From contig PASP01000018.1 of assembly GCA_002712005.1 (NCBI GenBank), positions 1 to 64,000 on the forward strand: 64,000 nt of DNA. Reading direction: 5' to 3'. Origin of the DNA: Halobacteriovoraceae bacterium. Lineage in GTDB: Bacteria; Bdellovibrionota; Bacteriovoracia; Bacteriovoracales; Bacteriovoracaceae. The notes under the pieces were generated by a model. The model saw nothing but the letters and a program-made list of their open reading frames with translations. It had not been told where the DNA came from and searched no databases. Below, piece by piece: positions 52,095-61,474 of the stretch (the stretch's first letter is position 1; the number at the start of each line of letters is the position of its first letter). A program made the position numbers and the translations under genes.

Positions 52095-53174
52095 ATGAGT
52101 AAAACGGATCATTTAACCCCATCACCCAATAAGAAAGACTATTCAGCTATAAAGTTCCAAGTCTCTGAAGCCTTGGGTGAATGGATGAATTGTCTATTTC
52201 TCAAATGGGATAACTCGGGAAATTGCCACTATGAATTTATTCATCATGCAAATGGAGATGGAGCCTCATCTTATACAAAAATGTTAGAAAAAGAGGGTTC
52301 TACTGTTCCTACAGTACCTACTCAAAAAAAGAATCTAAAAGCTTCTTTTATTCGTAAATTCTTTCTCTTAAGAAAATTCTTAAAGAAAACCAAAGCTGTT
52401 TCGATACACTGGTCACGCCCTCGAAAAGATACAACAGGAATTCCCTCTTCCTTTTTCACATTGAGACTTTCTGTTCATCAGACCGAACTCATAAATCGAC
52501 TATGTAAAGAAAAGAAAATGGGTCTTAACTCCCTCCTCCTTTGGGGTCTTGATCAAGCAACATCGTCTTTACTTCTCACAGAGAACTCTGAGCGAAAATG
52601 GGTTTGTCCCATCAATATGAGAGTTTATCAAAATCAACGCTATGGAAACCATTCCGCTTCTATAATTGTTAATGCAGTAGATCCAGCTGATCGTATTCGC
52701 CCCCAATTCTTTCAAGATGAGATAAGATCATTTCTCAAGTCAGGTCTTCACTGGGGAAGTCAGATTTATTCAAATATGGCCCGCTATATCGGTTTCAAGG
52801 GAACTCTTTTTATGGCCAAAAGAATTAAAGAATTGGGTACTGGTGTCTTCTCTAATATGGGTGAATGGCCTGGAGCAGATGTTCTTCTCTCTGAAAAATC
52901 TGAACAAATTACCCATCGTATTTTTGTCACTCCCTCCACACAAGTACTTCCTGTAGCCGCAGGGGCTCTTACCTGGAAAGGGGCCCTAACTCTTTCTTTA
53001 CAATTGCATCCTTCCCTTCAACGCACAGATAGAGAGGTAAAAGAGCTCTTTCAACTTTGGTGGGAAAATATTCAAAAACCATTAGGTACTCCAATTGAAT
53101 CTCCTATTGAAATAGAAAAGGCCAAATGGGAGAGCTTTGCAGAGGCTCCTCGTCACCTAATCATTGACACTTAA
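52095..53174 (+). CDS. HHxxxDG acyltransferase-like (condensation superfamily) protein
   Basis: A 359-residue protein. HHANGDG at residues 50-56 is an exact HHxxxDG motif of CoA-dependent acyltransferases: condensation domains, wax ester synthases, BAHD enzymes. Later VCPINMRVYQNQRYGNHSAS resembles the structural motif that includes NxR in this superfamily. No adenylation or carrier domain is near, so a free-standing acyl transfer to a small molecule or lipid is likely. Starts 20 bases after gloA. Confidence 0.7.
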   Translation: MSKTDHLTPSPNKKDYSAIKFQVSEALGEWMNCLFLKWDNSGNCHYEFIHHANGDGASSYTKMLEKEGSTVPTVPTQKKNLKASFIRKFFLLRKFLKKTKAVSIHWSRPRKDTTGIPSSFFTLRLSVHQTELINRLCKEKKMGLNSLLLWGLDQATSSLLLTENSERKWVCPINMRVYQNQRYGNHSASIIVNAVDPADRIRPQFFQDEIRSFLKSGLHWGSQIYSNMARYIGFKGTLFMAKRIKELGTGVFSNMGEWPGADVLLSEKSEQITHRIFVTPSTQVLPVAAGALTWKGALTLSLQLHPSLQRTDREVKELFQLWWENIQKPLGTPIESPIEIEKAKWESFAEAPRHLIIDT

Positions 53175-53283
53175 CTCGCCGCACACACTCCACTTTTATA
53201 CATTCCCTTTATTTTAGGGTAAGTTGATTACAGTCTGAGAAATAGACTCAGCGTAGAAGACCAAGAAATCATAAGAGATAATT

Positions 53284-54156
53284 ATGAATAATATATCAAC
53301 AAATAAACTCCCTAACCTTCAAACGATAGAAAAAATAGAAGTGCATTCTTCGCAAGAATTCTTTAATCAATATGCATTACCAGGAAAGCCTGTTGTATTG
53401 AAAAATTTTGCTAGTGACTGGAACGCCCTAAAGAAATGGACCCCAGAATATTTCATTTCGAAGTATGGGAATAATGATGTTCAAGTATATGATGGTAATT
53501 TTTCTCGTCCAGGAAAGTCTTATATGAGTAAGGCCAAGATGATGAAATTTGACGATTACTTAAATTCAATTCTCTACAAGGGAAAAGATTTAAGAATGTT
53601 CTTATATAATATCATCTCCAAAGCTCCAGAACTAAGAGAAGATGTGAAGTTGCCACCTCTTATGAAAGGCTTCTCCAAGAAGTTTCTCTTTATGTTCTTT
53701 GGCCCTAAAGACGCCGTCACCCAAATCCATTACGATATAGATATGAGTCACGTCTTTCATACTGCTATTGTAGGAAAGAAGCGATTTATTCTCTTTGATC
53801 AAACAGAAAGTAAAAATCTTTATCGACATCCTTTTACAATTAGAAGCTACGTTGATGTTGATAATCCTGACTTTGAAAAATTCCCTGCCCTTAAAAAAGT
53901 TCAAGGTTATGAAGTCATTTTAGAGCCTGGGGAAACCTTATTTATTCCAAGTGGTTTTTGGCATCATGTTGTCTATGAAGAAGCCGGCTATGCTATCTCT
54001 TTACGCTGCCCTCACCATCACCTTCATAAGAGAATTGAAGGAATATTCAATATTCTCTTTATGCAAATGGTGGATCGTTTCGTTAACAAACTCGCTCCTC
54101 TCAAATGGTTTAAATGGAAAGAAAAGAAGGCCTTTCAATTGGCCAAGGATCTTTAG
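53284..54156 (+). CDS. JmjC/cupin-8 Fe(II)/2-oxoglutarate oxygenase-like protein
   Basis: A 290-residue protein of the cupin-8 (FIH/JMJD-like) family. The iron triad HxD...H is at H149, D151 (TQIHYDIDMS) and H227 (SGFWHHVVY), and PGETLFIPSG is the cupin turn. Such enzymes hydroxylate protein or RNA modification sites. A 2-oxoglutarate binding lysine/arginine cannot be fixed from sequence. Next to an AstE-like gene four bases downstream. Confidence 0.85.
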   Translation: MNNISTNKLPNLQTIEKIEVHSSQEFFNQYALPGKPVVLKNFASDWNALKKWTPEYFISKYGNNDVQVYDGNFSRPGKSYMSKAKMMKFDDYLNSILYKGKDLRMFLYNIISKAPELREDVKLPPLMKGFSKKFLFMFFGPKDAVTQIHYDIDMSHVFHTAIVGKKRFILFDQTESKNLYRHPFTIRSYVDVDNPDFEKFPALKKVQGYEVILEPGETLFIPSGFWHHVVYEEAGYAISLRCPHHHLHKRIEGIFNILFMQMVDRFVNKLAPLKWFKWKEKKAFQLAKDL

Positions 54157-54160
54157 TTTT

Positions 54161-55168
54161 ATGGATGATCTCATCTCTTTTATAGAAACAATCAATAAAG
54201 AAAAGTGGAAAAGTGAAGAAGTCTCTCTAGAGACGGGCAAGCTTCTCTATAAGAATACGCCTGGATTCATTGAATATATTCCCCATCACTCTGATAGCGC
54301 TTTGATAATGGCCATTAGTGTTGGAATCCATGGAAATGAAACAGCTCCTATAGAGATTGTTTGGGATATTATTCAAAAGATTAAGTCACAAAGGATTCTA
54401 CCTAAGATTCGTATCCTCTTTATTTTTGGCCACCCTCAGGCCATGTTGGCCGGTAAGAGATTTCTTGGTTTTAATTTAAATCGTCTCTTTAGTGGAAATC
54501 ACAAAAACTTTAAAGAATATCTCGAGTCAGAAAGGGCCCAAGAAATTGAAGAGGGTCTAACTCGATTCTTTAGTGAAGCCAATGAGTCTTCATCGAGATG
54601 GCATCTCGATCTTCACACGGCGATCCGTGGCTCTCATCATCAACGTTTCGCTGTAAGACCCTATTATGGAAGAGACTTGGATGTTGATCAAACTGAATTA
54701 CAAATATGTGCAGCTATGGGTGTAGAGGCGATACTTAAAACGATTTCCCCGGCGACTACATTTGCTGGTTTTTCCGCTACTCATCTGAAGGCCAAATCAT
54801 TCACTGTAGAATTAGGCAGTGTCGCTCCATTTGGAAAGAATGACCTCTCTTGCTTTGCGATGGCCAAAAATACGATTATTCACATTTTAAAGACGGGCCT
54901 CATCCATGAACTTCCACAAGAGACAAAGCCTTTAGTATATGATGTCAAAAAAGAGTTAATCAACGATCATGATGATTATGAATTCTATATTGCTGATGAT
55001 TATCTGAACTTTACCCCCCTTACTCAAGGCCAAGCTATCGAAAAAAATAAAGAGGGCATTTTAGAGGCCAAGAAGAATCAAAGTATTGTCTTTCCTAATC
55101 CCCATGTTCCTCAAGGACAAAGAACCGGCTTACTAGTTCAACCTCAAGGGCACATTCCTGATTGTTGA
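54161..55168 (+). CDS. Succinylglutamate desuccinylase / aspartoacylase family (AstE-like)
   Basis: From ATG 54161 the 335-residue protein has the zinc motif GIHGNETAP (H57, E60) and HLDLHTAIRG with the third zinc histidine, matching AstE. AstE removes succinate from N-succinylglutamate in arginine catabolism; the other ast genes are not seen, so another N-acyl amino acid may be the substrate. AAGGA lies 13 bases upstream. The frame is also open further 5' to 53951, but that would overlap the JmjC gene. The 3' end overlaps the next gene, on the opposite strand, by 25 bases. Confidence 0.82.
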   Translation: MDDLISFIETINKEKWKSEEVSLETGKLLYKNTPGFIEYIPHHSDSALIMAISVGIHGNETAPIEIVWDIIQKIKSQRILPKIRILFIFGHPQAMLAGKRFLGFNLNRLFSGNHKNFKEYLESERAQEIEEGLTRFFSEANESSSRWHLDLHTAIRGSHHQRFAVRPYYGRDLDVDQTELQICAAMGVEAILKTISPATTFAGFSATHLKAKSFTVELGSVAPFGKNDLSCFAMAKNTIIHILKTGLIHELPQETKPLVYDVKKELINDHDDYEFYIADDYLNFTPLTQGQAIEKNKEGILEAKKNQSIVFPNPHVPQGQRTGLLVQPQGHIPDC

Positions 55169-56790
55169 AAAATAAGATTATCAAACTCGCAACGAACTCT
55201 ATCTTGGACAGAGAAAGTTCTTAAAATATTAAGATGAGCGTAACGTCCATCTTCTCTACCCATATCTTGAGGACTTAAATGAAAGTTCTCATCGGCACCA
55301 TTTACTTCAGAAGAAGTTAATCGAAGAGATCCAAAGCTGCCATAGTCACTATCTTGATAGAAGTTAATATGCCGAGTAGTGGTTTCTCTTCGATCAGCGA
55401 GGAGATTCCAACCTGTGGCCTTATTAATAGCAAAAGAAACGGGACGAGAAATAGGATCAATAGTCACAAGTAGATCGAGCTGAGCTTCTTGTTTCTTTCT
55501 TAATCCTAAGAAGCCCGAGCGTGAAATTTGTTTTTGAAAACTTAGAGCAGCGGCTCCCCCATTACTGAAGCCCATGGCCACTTTCTTAGGTGGATTGATG
55601 TGGGGAATAACCCCAGTTATAGCTTCCAGCCATTTGTTCATATCTTCATGGCAATGAGCTGCTGCACGCGAACCATGACTGGACTTCTGTTCTGTTCCGT
55701 CATAATAGAGAAATTGAACATCTTCACCTGTGTAATCACCACCAATGGTATTCTCATAAAAGCGTAGACCATTGGCATTCTTATATCCCATGACTAAGTC
55801 ACCAGGCTCTCTTCCGTTTACATTGGCCGCCTGAGAAAATGCTTTGGCCCTTTCCGCATTAAAATCACCATAGCCGTCAAAGAAATAGACAAAGGATGAT
55901 GGTATTTTCAAATTGGGAAACATGTCGATGTAAGCAGGATTTAATAGAGGGTAACCTCCCTTTCCATCTTCACCACATAAAGCTTTCGCTGCTGATTTTT
56001 TCCATTCTAATCCCGCTGGACAACGATCATATGTTTTTTGAGTTGGGCGACCTTGATGATCATCAACATCCATTGTCCAATCATTTTCTTCGAATTCAAG
56101 TGCGGTTTCTTCGTACTCAACGTACTCGGCACAGAAATCCACCCAAGCTCCTCTTTGCTCTTCATTGAGTTGATTCCATCTTATCTGTGTTGCTTGATTC
56201 ATCTGAAGAAGTTCATCACTAAAAGGATAGAGGCATTGCATTTGTCCCCCTTCTTTTGTGGTAACATCAACTCGAATGAATTCTTCTCCAATATTACGAG
56301 GAAGATCAATTTTCATTTGTTCCCCAGAACGTAAAGTCATATTCAAAGAGTAGTCACTTAATTCTCTTTTAATCTGGTTAGGATAAAAATCTTTCCCCCT
56401 CCATAGTCCGTCTGGTCCTTTTAAATTTCTCCAAAAACGAGTTCGGGCCGATCGATTTTCATTATAAAAATAAGTAGCAGCAGGGATGATTAGACTAGGG
56501 TGACAATAGTTCATGGGTGTGTGGTTTAAACTTTCGCCCTGAAGATCTTCATAAACTGGATAACTCGAAGTTTCGGGATAAGATTCTGTACATCTATTTT
56601 CTTCCCACTCACCTTGTCCATGAGTCACCGATTCAAAGACCTCATTATAGGCCTTGAATAATTCTTCTCCTTCACTTTCAGTTATAGCATCTCTATCCAT
56701 TTCTTCTTCAAGTGAATAATTATCTTCTTGGGCAAAGGCACCAACACTTAAGAATGAGAAAATGATCAATAATAAAGAAGTCTTAAACAT
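55144..56790 (-). CDS. Secreted alpha/beta hydrolase-like protein
   Basis: A 548-residue exported protein with a signal peptide (about residues 1-20, ending GAFAQ). The C-terminal half has a lipase/esterase nucleophile elbow MGFSNGGAAA, with a possible acid in VTIDPISRPV and histidine in RYAHLNI, and several cysteines that may form disulfides. The N-terminal 250 residues are unknown. Probably acts outside the cytoplasm on an ester; family not named. Convergent with the AstE-like gene, sharing 25 bases. Confidence 0.72.
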   Translation of the reverse strand: MFKTSLLLIIFSFLSVGAFAQEDNYSLEEEMDRDAITESEGEELFKAYNEVFESVTHGQGEWEENRCTESYPETSSYPVYEDLQGESLNHTPMNYCHPSLIIPAATYFYNENRSARTRFWRNLKGPDGLWRGKDFYPNQIKRELSDYSLNMTLRSGEQMKIDLPRNIGEEFIRVDVTTKEGGQMQCLYPFSDELLQMNQATQIRWNQLNEEQRGAWVDFCAEYVEYEETALEFEENDWTMDVDDHQGRPTQKTYDRCPAGLEWKKSAAKALCGEDGKGGYPLLNPAYIDMFPNLKIPSSFVYFFDGYGDFNAERAKAFSQAANVNGREPGDLVMGYKNANGLRFYENTIGGDYTGEDVQFLYYDGTEQKSSHGSRAAAHCHEDMNKWLEAITGVIPHINPPKKVAMGFSNGGAAALSFQKQISRSGFLGLRKKQEAQLDLLVTIDPISRPVSFAINKATGWNLLADRRETTTRHINFYQDSDYGSFGSLRLTSSEVNGADENFHLSPQDMGREDGRYAHLNILRTFSVQDRVRCEFDNLIFQQSGMCP

Positions 56791-56853
56791 ATATTCTTTT
56801 CGGACTGAATATCCAAAAACTTTATAAATTCACTCAGAGAATAAGTAGATCAC

Positions 56854-57939
56854 TTAGTAAGATAAGTCTGTGTAATTTGAATACTTTAAGCTGGTTGAAT
56901 CAAAGAATTCTTCTAGTTTTTCATGATACTGGGCTTCCGTTGAGCACTTTACTAATTTCTTGCAAAGCGAGTGACCAAAATTGAGCCACATATGGGAAAC
57001 TCTTAAATAGAACTTTATCTTTTTATTAGCGAAGGTTTCATCAAAGAAGAAAAAGCAATAAGTAACAAACTTCTTAAGTGCTCGCCCATATTCAATGGCC
57101 TCCTCATGGGGATTACTTGGAGCCTTTTCACCTTCTCTTCCCAGAGGAGCACTCATCCCCAATCGTTCACCTAATTGCCACATCATCCAAGGCCTGGCCG
57201 TCAGAGCTCTTCCAATCATTACTCCATCACAGCCTGTTTCCTCTAACATTCTTAATGCATCTTCAAATACTTGAATATCACCATTTCCAATGATGGGAAT
57301 ATCTGATCTCTCCTTTAATCTTTTGATTTGGCTCCAATCCGCATGTCCCTTTCTTTTTTGGCTCGCCATTCGTGGATGTAAACATAAGAGATCTGCTCCA
57401 GCTTCCATAAGTCCATCTGTAAAACGATCAAAGAAGAGTTCTTGTTCGATCTGGCTATCTAAGAAATCTAAGCCCGCTCTTAGTTTAACGGTAATAGGAA
57501 GGTCACTGCAACTCTTGGTATCTCGTACAATTTTCCAAGCGTATTCAGGCTCCCCCATCAGAGCAACACCATAATTGTGCCTTAAGGCCTTTGATACGGG
57601 ACAGCCCATATTAATATCGACACCAGCAATATTAATATCCTTAAGCTTTTCTAAGCTTGGCCCAATATATTTTAAATCATTTCCTAGAATTTGAGGGACG
57701 AGGTATTGGTCTCTTTCCGTTCTCTTTGTTTCAGGTGTTTCTCCGACTACTTGAGCAGGTAACCTACGTGAATTAAGCATTTCAGTGGGCCAATAAGTGA
57801 TGGCCTCTAATGGCATGTAATCTTGAATGAGGCTACGAAGAGCTACATGACTCAGCCCAACCATAGGCGCTAGAGTGAATGGAAAATTGATCTCAGGCCA
57901 AAGCTTAGCTGCTCCGACCTGATTAAAAGAAGTGGTCAT
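56854..57939 (-). CDS. tRNA-dihydrouridine synthase
   Basis: A 361-residue FMN enzyme that reduces uridines in tRNA D-loops. APMVGLSHVALRSLI, DINMGCPVSKAL with the catalytic cysteine, ITVKLRAGLD, and the phosphate-binding PIIGNGDIQ...GCDGVMIGRA are family motifs. Which of DusA, B or C it corresponds to is not decided; the context (a single Dus with a long C-terminal helical part) does not help. It begins one base after the cyclophilin stop. Confidence 0.92.
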   Translation of the reverse strand: MTTSFNQVGAAKLWPEINFPFTLAPMVGLSHVALRSLIQDYMPLEAITYWPTEMLNSRRLPAQVVGETPETKRTERDQYLVPQILGNDLKYIGPSLEKLKDINIAGVDINMGCPVSKALRHNYGVALMGEPEYAWKIVRDTKSCSDLPITVKLRAGLDFLDSQIEQELFFDRFTDGLMEAGADLLCLHPRMASQKRKGHADWSQIKRLKERSDIPIIGNGDIQVFEDALRMLEETGCDGVMIGRALTARPWMMWQLGERLGMSAPLGREGEKAPSNPHEEAIEYGRALKKFVTYCFFFFDETFANKKIKFYLRVSHMWLNFGHSLCKKLVKCSTEAQYHEKLEEFFDSTSLKYSNYTDLSY

Positions 57940-58506
57940 TTATTTTTTTAAATAGGCCTTCGTAATCACAATATTTTCAGCAGGTAAATCACCAAAGGGA
58001 CCGTTACGACGAGTTTGTACTTTTTTAATTTTATTAACGACACTCATCCCTTTTTGTACCTGACCAAAGACAGCGTATCCCCAACCTCTTGGAGTAGGTG
58101 CAACATGGTTTAGGCTGCTATTATCTGCAACATTTATGAAAAACTGAGCTGTAGCAGAATGGGGATCATTCGTTCTGGCCATAGCGATAGTTCCCGTGGT
58201 GTTTTGGATACCATTATCGGCTTCGTTCTTTATAGCTTCACGGGTATCTTTCTTTTGGAGATCAACGGTATATCCTCCACCTTGAATCATAAAACCATCA
58301 ATCACTCTATGGAAAATCGTTTGATTGTAGAATCCGTCCTTAACATAGGTTAAGAAATTTTCAACGGTTTTAGGTGCTTTATCTTGATAGAGCTTAATTT
58401 CAATATTTCCTTGATTTGTTTCCAAGACGACTACAGGCTGGTTAGCCGCGAAAAGAGAACTCGTAAGAAGTAGGAGTAAGAGAGAAATTAGTTTTTTAGA
58501 AAACAT
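57940..58506 (-). CDS. Exported cyclophilin-type peptidyl-prolyl isomerase
   Basis: A 188-residue protein: signal peptide (residues 1-20) and cyclophilin domain with [35 protein letters not shown] and [13 protein letters not shown]. The catalytic Arg in FHRVI and the QFFINV motif are intact. It likely assists folding of exported proteins in the periplasm, like PpiA. Transcribed with the Dus gene. Confidence 0.94.
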   Translation of the reverse strand: MFSKKLISLLLLLLTSSLFAANQPVVVLETNQGNIEIKLYQDKAPKTVENFLTYVKDGFYNQTIFHRVIDGFMIQGGGYTVDLQKKDTREAIKNEADNGIQNTTGTIAMARTNDPHSATAQFFINVADNSSLNHVAPTPRGWGYAVFGQVQKGMSVVNKIKKVQTRRNGPFGDLPAENIVITKAYLKK

Positions 58507-58605
58507 AGTAGGTCCTTTTTAGACTGAAAGCATTTAAGGCTAGATTATATAGTCTTAAGACTTTAAATATCAAGTAGGACTAACTTAAAGGGAGTTCATA
58601 AAAAA

Positions 58606-58638
58606 AGGCCCCTATTGTGAATCTCTCAATAGGGGCCT
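58606..58638 (-). terminator. Intrinsic terminator after yceI
   Basis: AGGCCCCTATTG and CAATAGGGGCCT form a perfect 12-bp stem with a 9-base loop, followed on the minus strand by seven Ts. It lies 18 bases past the YceI stop codon. Confidence 0.93.
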
Positions 58639-58655
58639 TTCTTATAATTCAATAA

Positions 58656-59213
58656 TTATTTTGTTACGAGTTTTAACTCAAGCGCAATTTCATCAGCAAT
58701 GGCCTTATCTCCTAGATTATCAAAGAAACTTCCAGAACCATATTTGATTCCCCATTTCGTACGATTAATCTTTAGATCTCCAGTAAATGTGTTTCCTTTC
58801 TTTGTTAGCGTAACATCAACAGGATTTGTCTTATCTAAGATCTTCATATCGCCTTTCACTTGATACTTATCTTTTCCTGTAGCTTTAACTGAAGTCGCTG
58901 TGAAAGTTGCAGTTGGGTACTTACCTACTTTGAAGAAGTCATCGTTCTTAAGATGCCCTTCAAGTTTGTCCTTCCATTCACCTTCTAGGTCTGTTGTGTT
59001 GATTGTATTCATATCAACGACAACCTTACCGCCTGTGAGCTTTCCCTCTTTCATTTCAAGGTTTCCACTTTTAAATTTTACATTTCCTAAGTGCTTGCTA
59101 TCGACAACAGCTTTCTTTCCAACCCATGAAATCATAGATTTAGAAAGATCAAGCTCTGCGGCTTGAAGTGAAAGAGTGGCAACAGCTAAAAGTCCTAAGA
59201 TCATTTTTTTCAT
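58656..59213 (-). CDS. YceI family periplasmic protein
   Basis: A 185-residue exported protein with a signal peptide (residues 1-18, ending LQAAE) and the YceI lipocalin-like barrel: DLSKSMISWVGKK, NLEMKEGKLTGGKVVVDMNTI, KSDDFF-type LKNDDFFKVGKYPTATF, and NRTKWGIKYGSGSFF. YceI proteins bind polyisoprenoids. GGAGG stands well placed before the ATG. Monocistronic with a strong terminator. Confidence 0.94.
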   Translation of the reverse strand: MKKMILGLLAVATLSLQAAELDLSKSMISWVGKKAVVDSKHLGNVKFKSGNLEMKEGKLTGGKVVVDMNTINTTDLEGEWKDKLEGHLKNDDFFKVGKYPTATFTATSVKATGKDKYQVKGDMKILDKTNPVDVTLTKKGNTFTGDLKINRTKWGIKYGSGSFFDNLGDKAIADEIALELKLVTK

Positions 59214-59234
59214 TTTTCCTCCAAATATAAATCT

Positions 59235-59249
59235 TTTAGTGAGACTAAA
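59235..59249. promoter_or_regulatory. Palindrome upstream of yceI
   Basis: TTTAGTGAGACTAAA has perfect 6-base arms, 22 bases before the yceI ATG. It could be a 5'-leader hairpin or an operator. Confidence 0.35.
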
Positions 59250-59621
59250 TTCTTTTTAAAGATATACAAAATTTATGAGATTTGAATCTTTTATGGAATT
59301 ATGATGGCCTCAAAGAGTATTAATAGAAAGTATTATTTATTGCATTTCTCTATAAAAAAAAATAATCATTCTGAGAAAAACTGATTTAAGAGCCCCTTAA
59401 GTTACTGAAAACACATGTTCAAATTATCTTGTTTTAAATACAAGGAGATGATTTAAAAAATTAATCCTTCTTTTTGTATAGCTTTTTTCAATTTAACGAA
59501 GTTATCTTCATTCTCTTTTATTCTCTTTTGAGAACTCCCATTTCTATAAACATTTTTCTTCCGTTTTATGATCCCAATGAGTCAGAGGAAATTCACCTCT
59601 CCAAGAAAGCTTTGCTGCCTT

Positions 59622-59647
59622 TAATATTTTTTTTTACTAACCGATAA
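59622..59647 (+). promoter_or_regulatory. Sigma-28-like promoter of the 52-residue gene
   Basis: TAATATTT, 10 bases, ACCGATAA, against the FliA consensus TAAAGTTT-N11-GCCGATAA: 6 of 8 and 7 of 8, spacing one base short. Start near 59655, 25 bases before the ATG. Confidence 0.45.
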
Positions 59648-59679
59648 TATAAGTAAGCAATATAAAGAAGGTTGGGAAA

Positions 59680-59838
59680 ATGGGTTTTAATGTAGCTATA
59701 AAATTTGAAGAGTATACCGCAGAGTTTTCATTTGATTCTGCTGAAGAGAGAGAAGAGTTTATCCAGGTGACTCGTGAAATGCATCCAGAAATGGAAATCA
59801 TTTGTACAGAGTCTAAGAAAACTGCTGCTTCTGCTTAA
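59680..59838 (+). CDS. Small 52-residue protein, unknown
   Basis: Begins MGFNVAIKFEEYTAEF; acidic, with beta-alpha-beta character and a lysine-alanine tail. AAGAAGG lies nine bases before the ATG, and a sigma-28-like promoter is present. No family recognised, but the SD and promoter argue for a real gene. Upstream of the leucyl aminopeptidase. Confidence 0.65.
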   Translation: MGFNVAIKFEEYTAEFSFDSAEEREEFIQVTREMHPEMEIICTESKKTAASA

Positions 59839-59907
59839 TCTAGAGCTTTAAAAGCTAGATTAAATCGATATAATAAGGCCATCGGAAATCTTAATAGAAG
59901 GATGGTT

Positions 59908-61449
59908 ATGGCCAAGGCAAAAAAAAACACTCAATCAGAAGTGCTCAACTTATCACTTCCCCTTTACCTCAAAGATCTAAAAGAAATAAAGTCTGTTAAA
60001 AAGTTAAAAATTGGTCCAGCAAAAGGTTCTTTAATCATTTGTTCTCCCAAATCTGTAACGGCCTTAAAAAAAGAACTCAAGCCACAACTGCATCCTTATC
60101 AACTCAAAAAAATTGAAAATAAAGCGGGTACTTCTCTTATCCTAGAAGGAAAATCTGGACCTATTGGAATTGTCATTCCTGCAGTAGAGGATCTCGAAAA
60201 TATTGACCATGAAGGACTTATTGATGAGAGTCCTTACGCTTCGACAAGAAATCTAGTAGGAGCCCTTTATCTGAAACTCGAAGCTTATCAACTTGAGTCC
60301 CTTCATATTCACGCTCAAGATCTCGATTATGATGAATTTCTTGGCGGCTTACTGGGAATAGAAATGGCCTACTATAGCTTTAAGAAAGGTCCACAGCCCA
60401 TGAAGCTAACAGCAAGCTATCTTGGTCACCTCCCCCAAGAGGCTTTAAAGGATGTTCTCGATAATGCACGGGCTATTGGACATTCCGTTAATCTCGCTCG
60501 CTACTTAGTAGATGTTCCCCCTTCAGAAAAAAGACCCGAAGATTATGCTCATGCCGTTGAAAAACTCTTATCAAAAAAATATGGAATGACTGTAGATATT
60601 TGGGACCAAAAGAAACTCGAAAAAGAAAATATGAATTGTATCCTTGCCGTAGGAAGAGGTTCTGCCCAAGAGCCTAGGCTAGTTCATCTTAAGTACCGCC
60701 CAAAGTTAACGAAGGCTCAACAACTCGACTCTAAGGGTCCAGTGGCCCTAGTGGGAAAAGGAATTACTTTTGATACCGGAGGTCTGAACTTAAAACCAGG
60801 TCAGGCCATGCGTTTAATGAAAAAAGATATGGGTGGGTCGGCAGCCCTTGTCGGACTTGCATACTGGCTAACTGCAACTAAGAGCTCTACTCCATGTGAT
60901 ATTTATTTAAGTATGGCCGAAAACTCAGTAGGCTCTGACTCTTTTAGACCTAGTGATATTCTTACTGCAAGAAATGGCAAGACAATTGAGATTGATAACA
61001 CAGATGCAGAAGGAAGATTAGTCATGGCCGATGCCCTCTGCTTGGCCACTGAAAGTAAACCTCAATGTGTGATAGATGTAGCAACCCTTACGGGAGCAAT
61101 TAAAGTTGGATTGGGAACAGATATTGGTGGACTCTTTACCAATAATGACGATCTTGCCTTTATCATGCAAAGCTGCTCTCAAGTATCAGGTGATCTTGTG
61201 TGGAGGATGCCCCTTATGCCATCTGGAAGAACCGTTTTAAATGGACCTTTCTCGGATATGGTGAACTCAGCATCAGGATTTGGTGGAGCGATTAGTGCCG
61301 CGATGTTTTTAAAAGAATTTATCAATGATACCCCATGGGCGCATCTTGATATTTATGGCTGGAATAATGGTAGTCAGGGAGCTTATAGAACGTCAGGTGG
61401 TTCAGGCCAAGCCGTTCAGCTTCTGGCTCAATTCATTTCTCAGCTTTAA
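59908..61449 (+). CDS. pepA: Leucyl aminopeptidase (M17)
   Basis: A 513-residue M17 aminopeptidase that releases N-terminal residues from peptides. The zinc and catalytic motifs are intact: VGKGITFDTGGLNLKPG, KKDMGGSAAL, MAENSVGSDSFRP and NTDAEGRLVMADAL. ATG 59908 has AGAAGG six bases upstream; ATG 59902 lies right at the SD and is unlikely. The N-terminal 170 residues are the variable domain. It ends in a strong terminator. Confidence 0.94.
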   Translation: MAKAKKNTQSEVLNLSLPLYLKDLKEIKSVKKLKIGPAKGSLIICSPKSVTALKKELKPQLHPYQLKKIENKAGTSLILEGKSGPIGIVIPAVEDLENIDHEGLIDESPYASTRNLVGALYLKLEAYQLESLHIHAQDLDYDEFLGGLLGIEMAYYSFKKGPQPMKLTASYLGHLPQEALKDVLDNARAIGHSVNLARYLVDVPPSEKRPEDYAHAVEKLLSKKYGMTVDIWDQKKLEKENMNCILAVGRGSAQEPRLVHLKYRPKLTKAQQLDSKGPVALVGKGITFDTGGLNLKPGQAMRLMKKDMGGSAALVGLAYWLTATKSSTPCDIYLSMAENSVGSDSFRPSDILTARNGKTIEIDNTDAEGRLVMADALCLATESKPQCVIDVATLTGAIKVGLGTDIGGLFTNNDDLAFIMQSCSQVSGDLVWRMPLMPSGRTVLNGPFSDMVNSASGFGGAISAAMFLKEFINDTPWAHLDIYGWNNGSQGAYRTSGGSGQAVQLLAQFISQL

Positions 61450-61474
61450 TCTGCTTATCATTATATAAAGAAAT

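Larger units (their letters stand above)
59214..59679. other. Intergenic region, yceI / 52-residue gene
   Basis: A 466-base spacer of high AT content. It holds the yceI palindrome at its left end, a sigma-28-like promoter at its right end, and a possibly decayed minus-strand reading frame at 59453-59640 (see findings). No RNA gene recognised. Confidence 0.5.

Noticed and set aside
53951-54160. Longer 5' extension of the AstE-like frame
   Set aside because: It overlaps the JmjC gene by over 200 bases and has no SD; ATG 54161 gives the normal AstE length and N-terminus.
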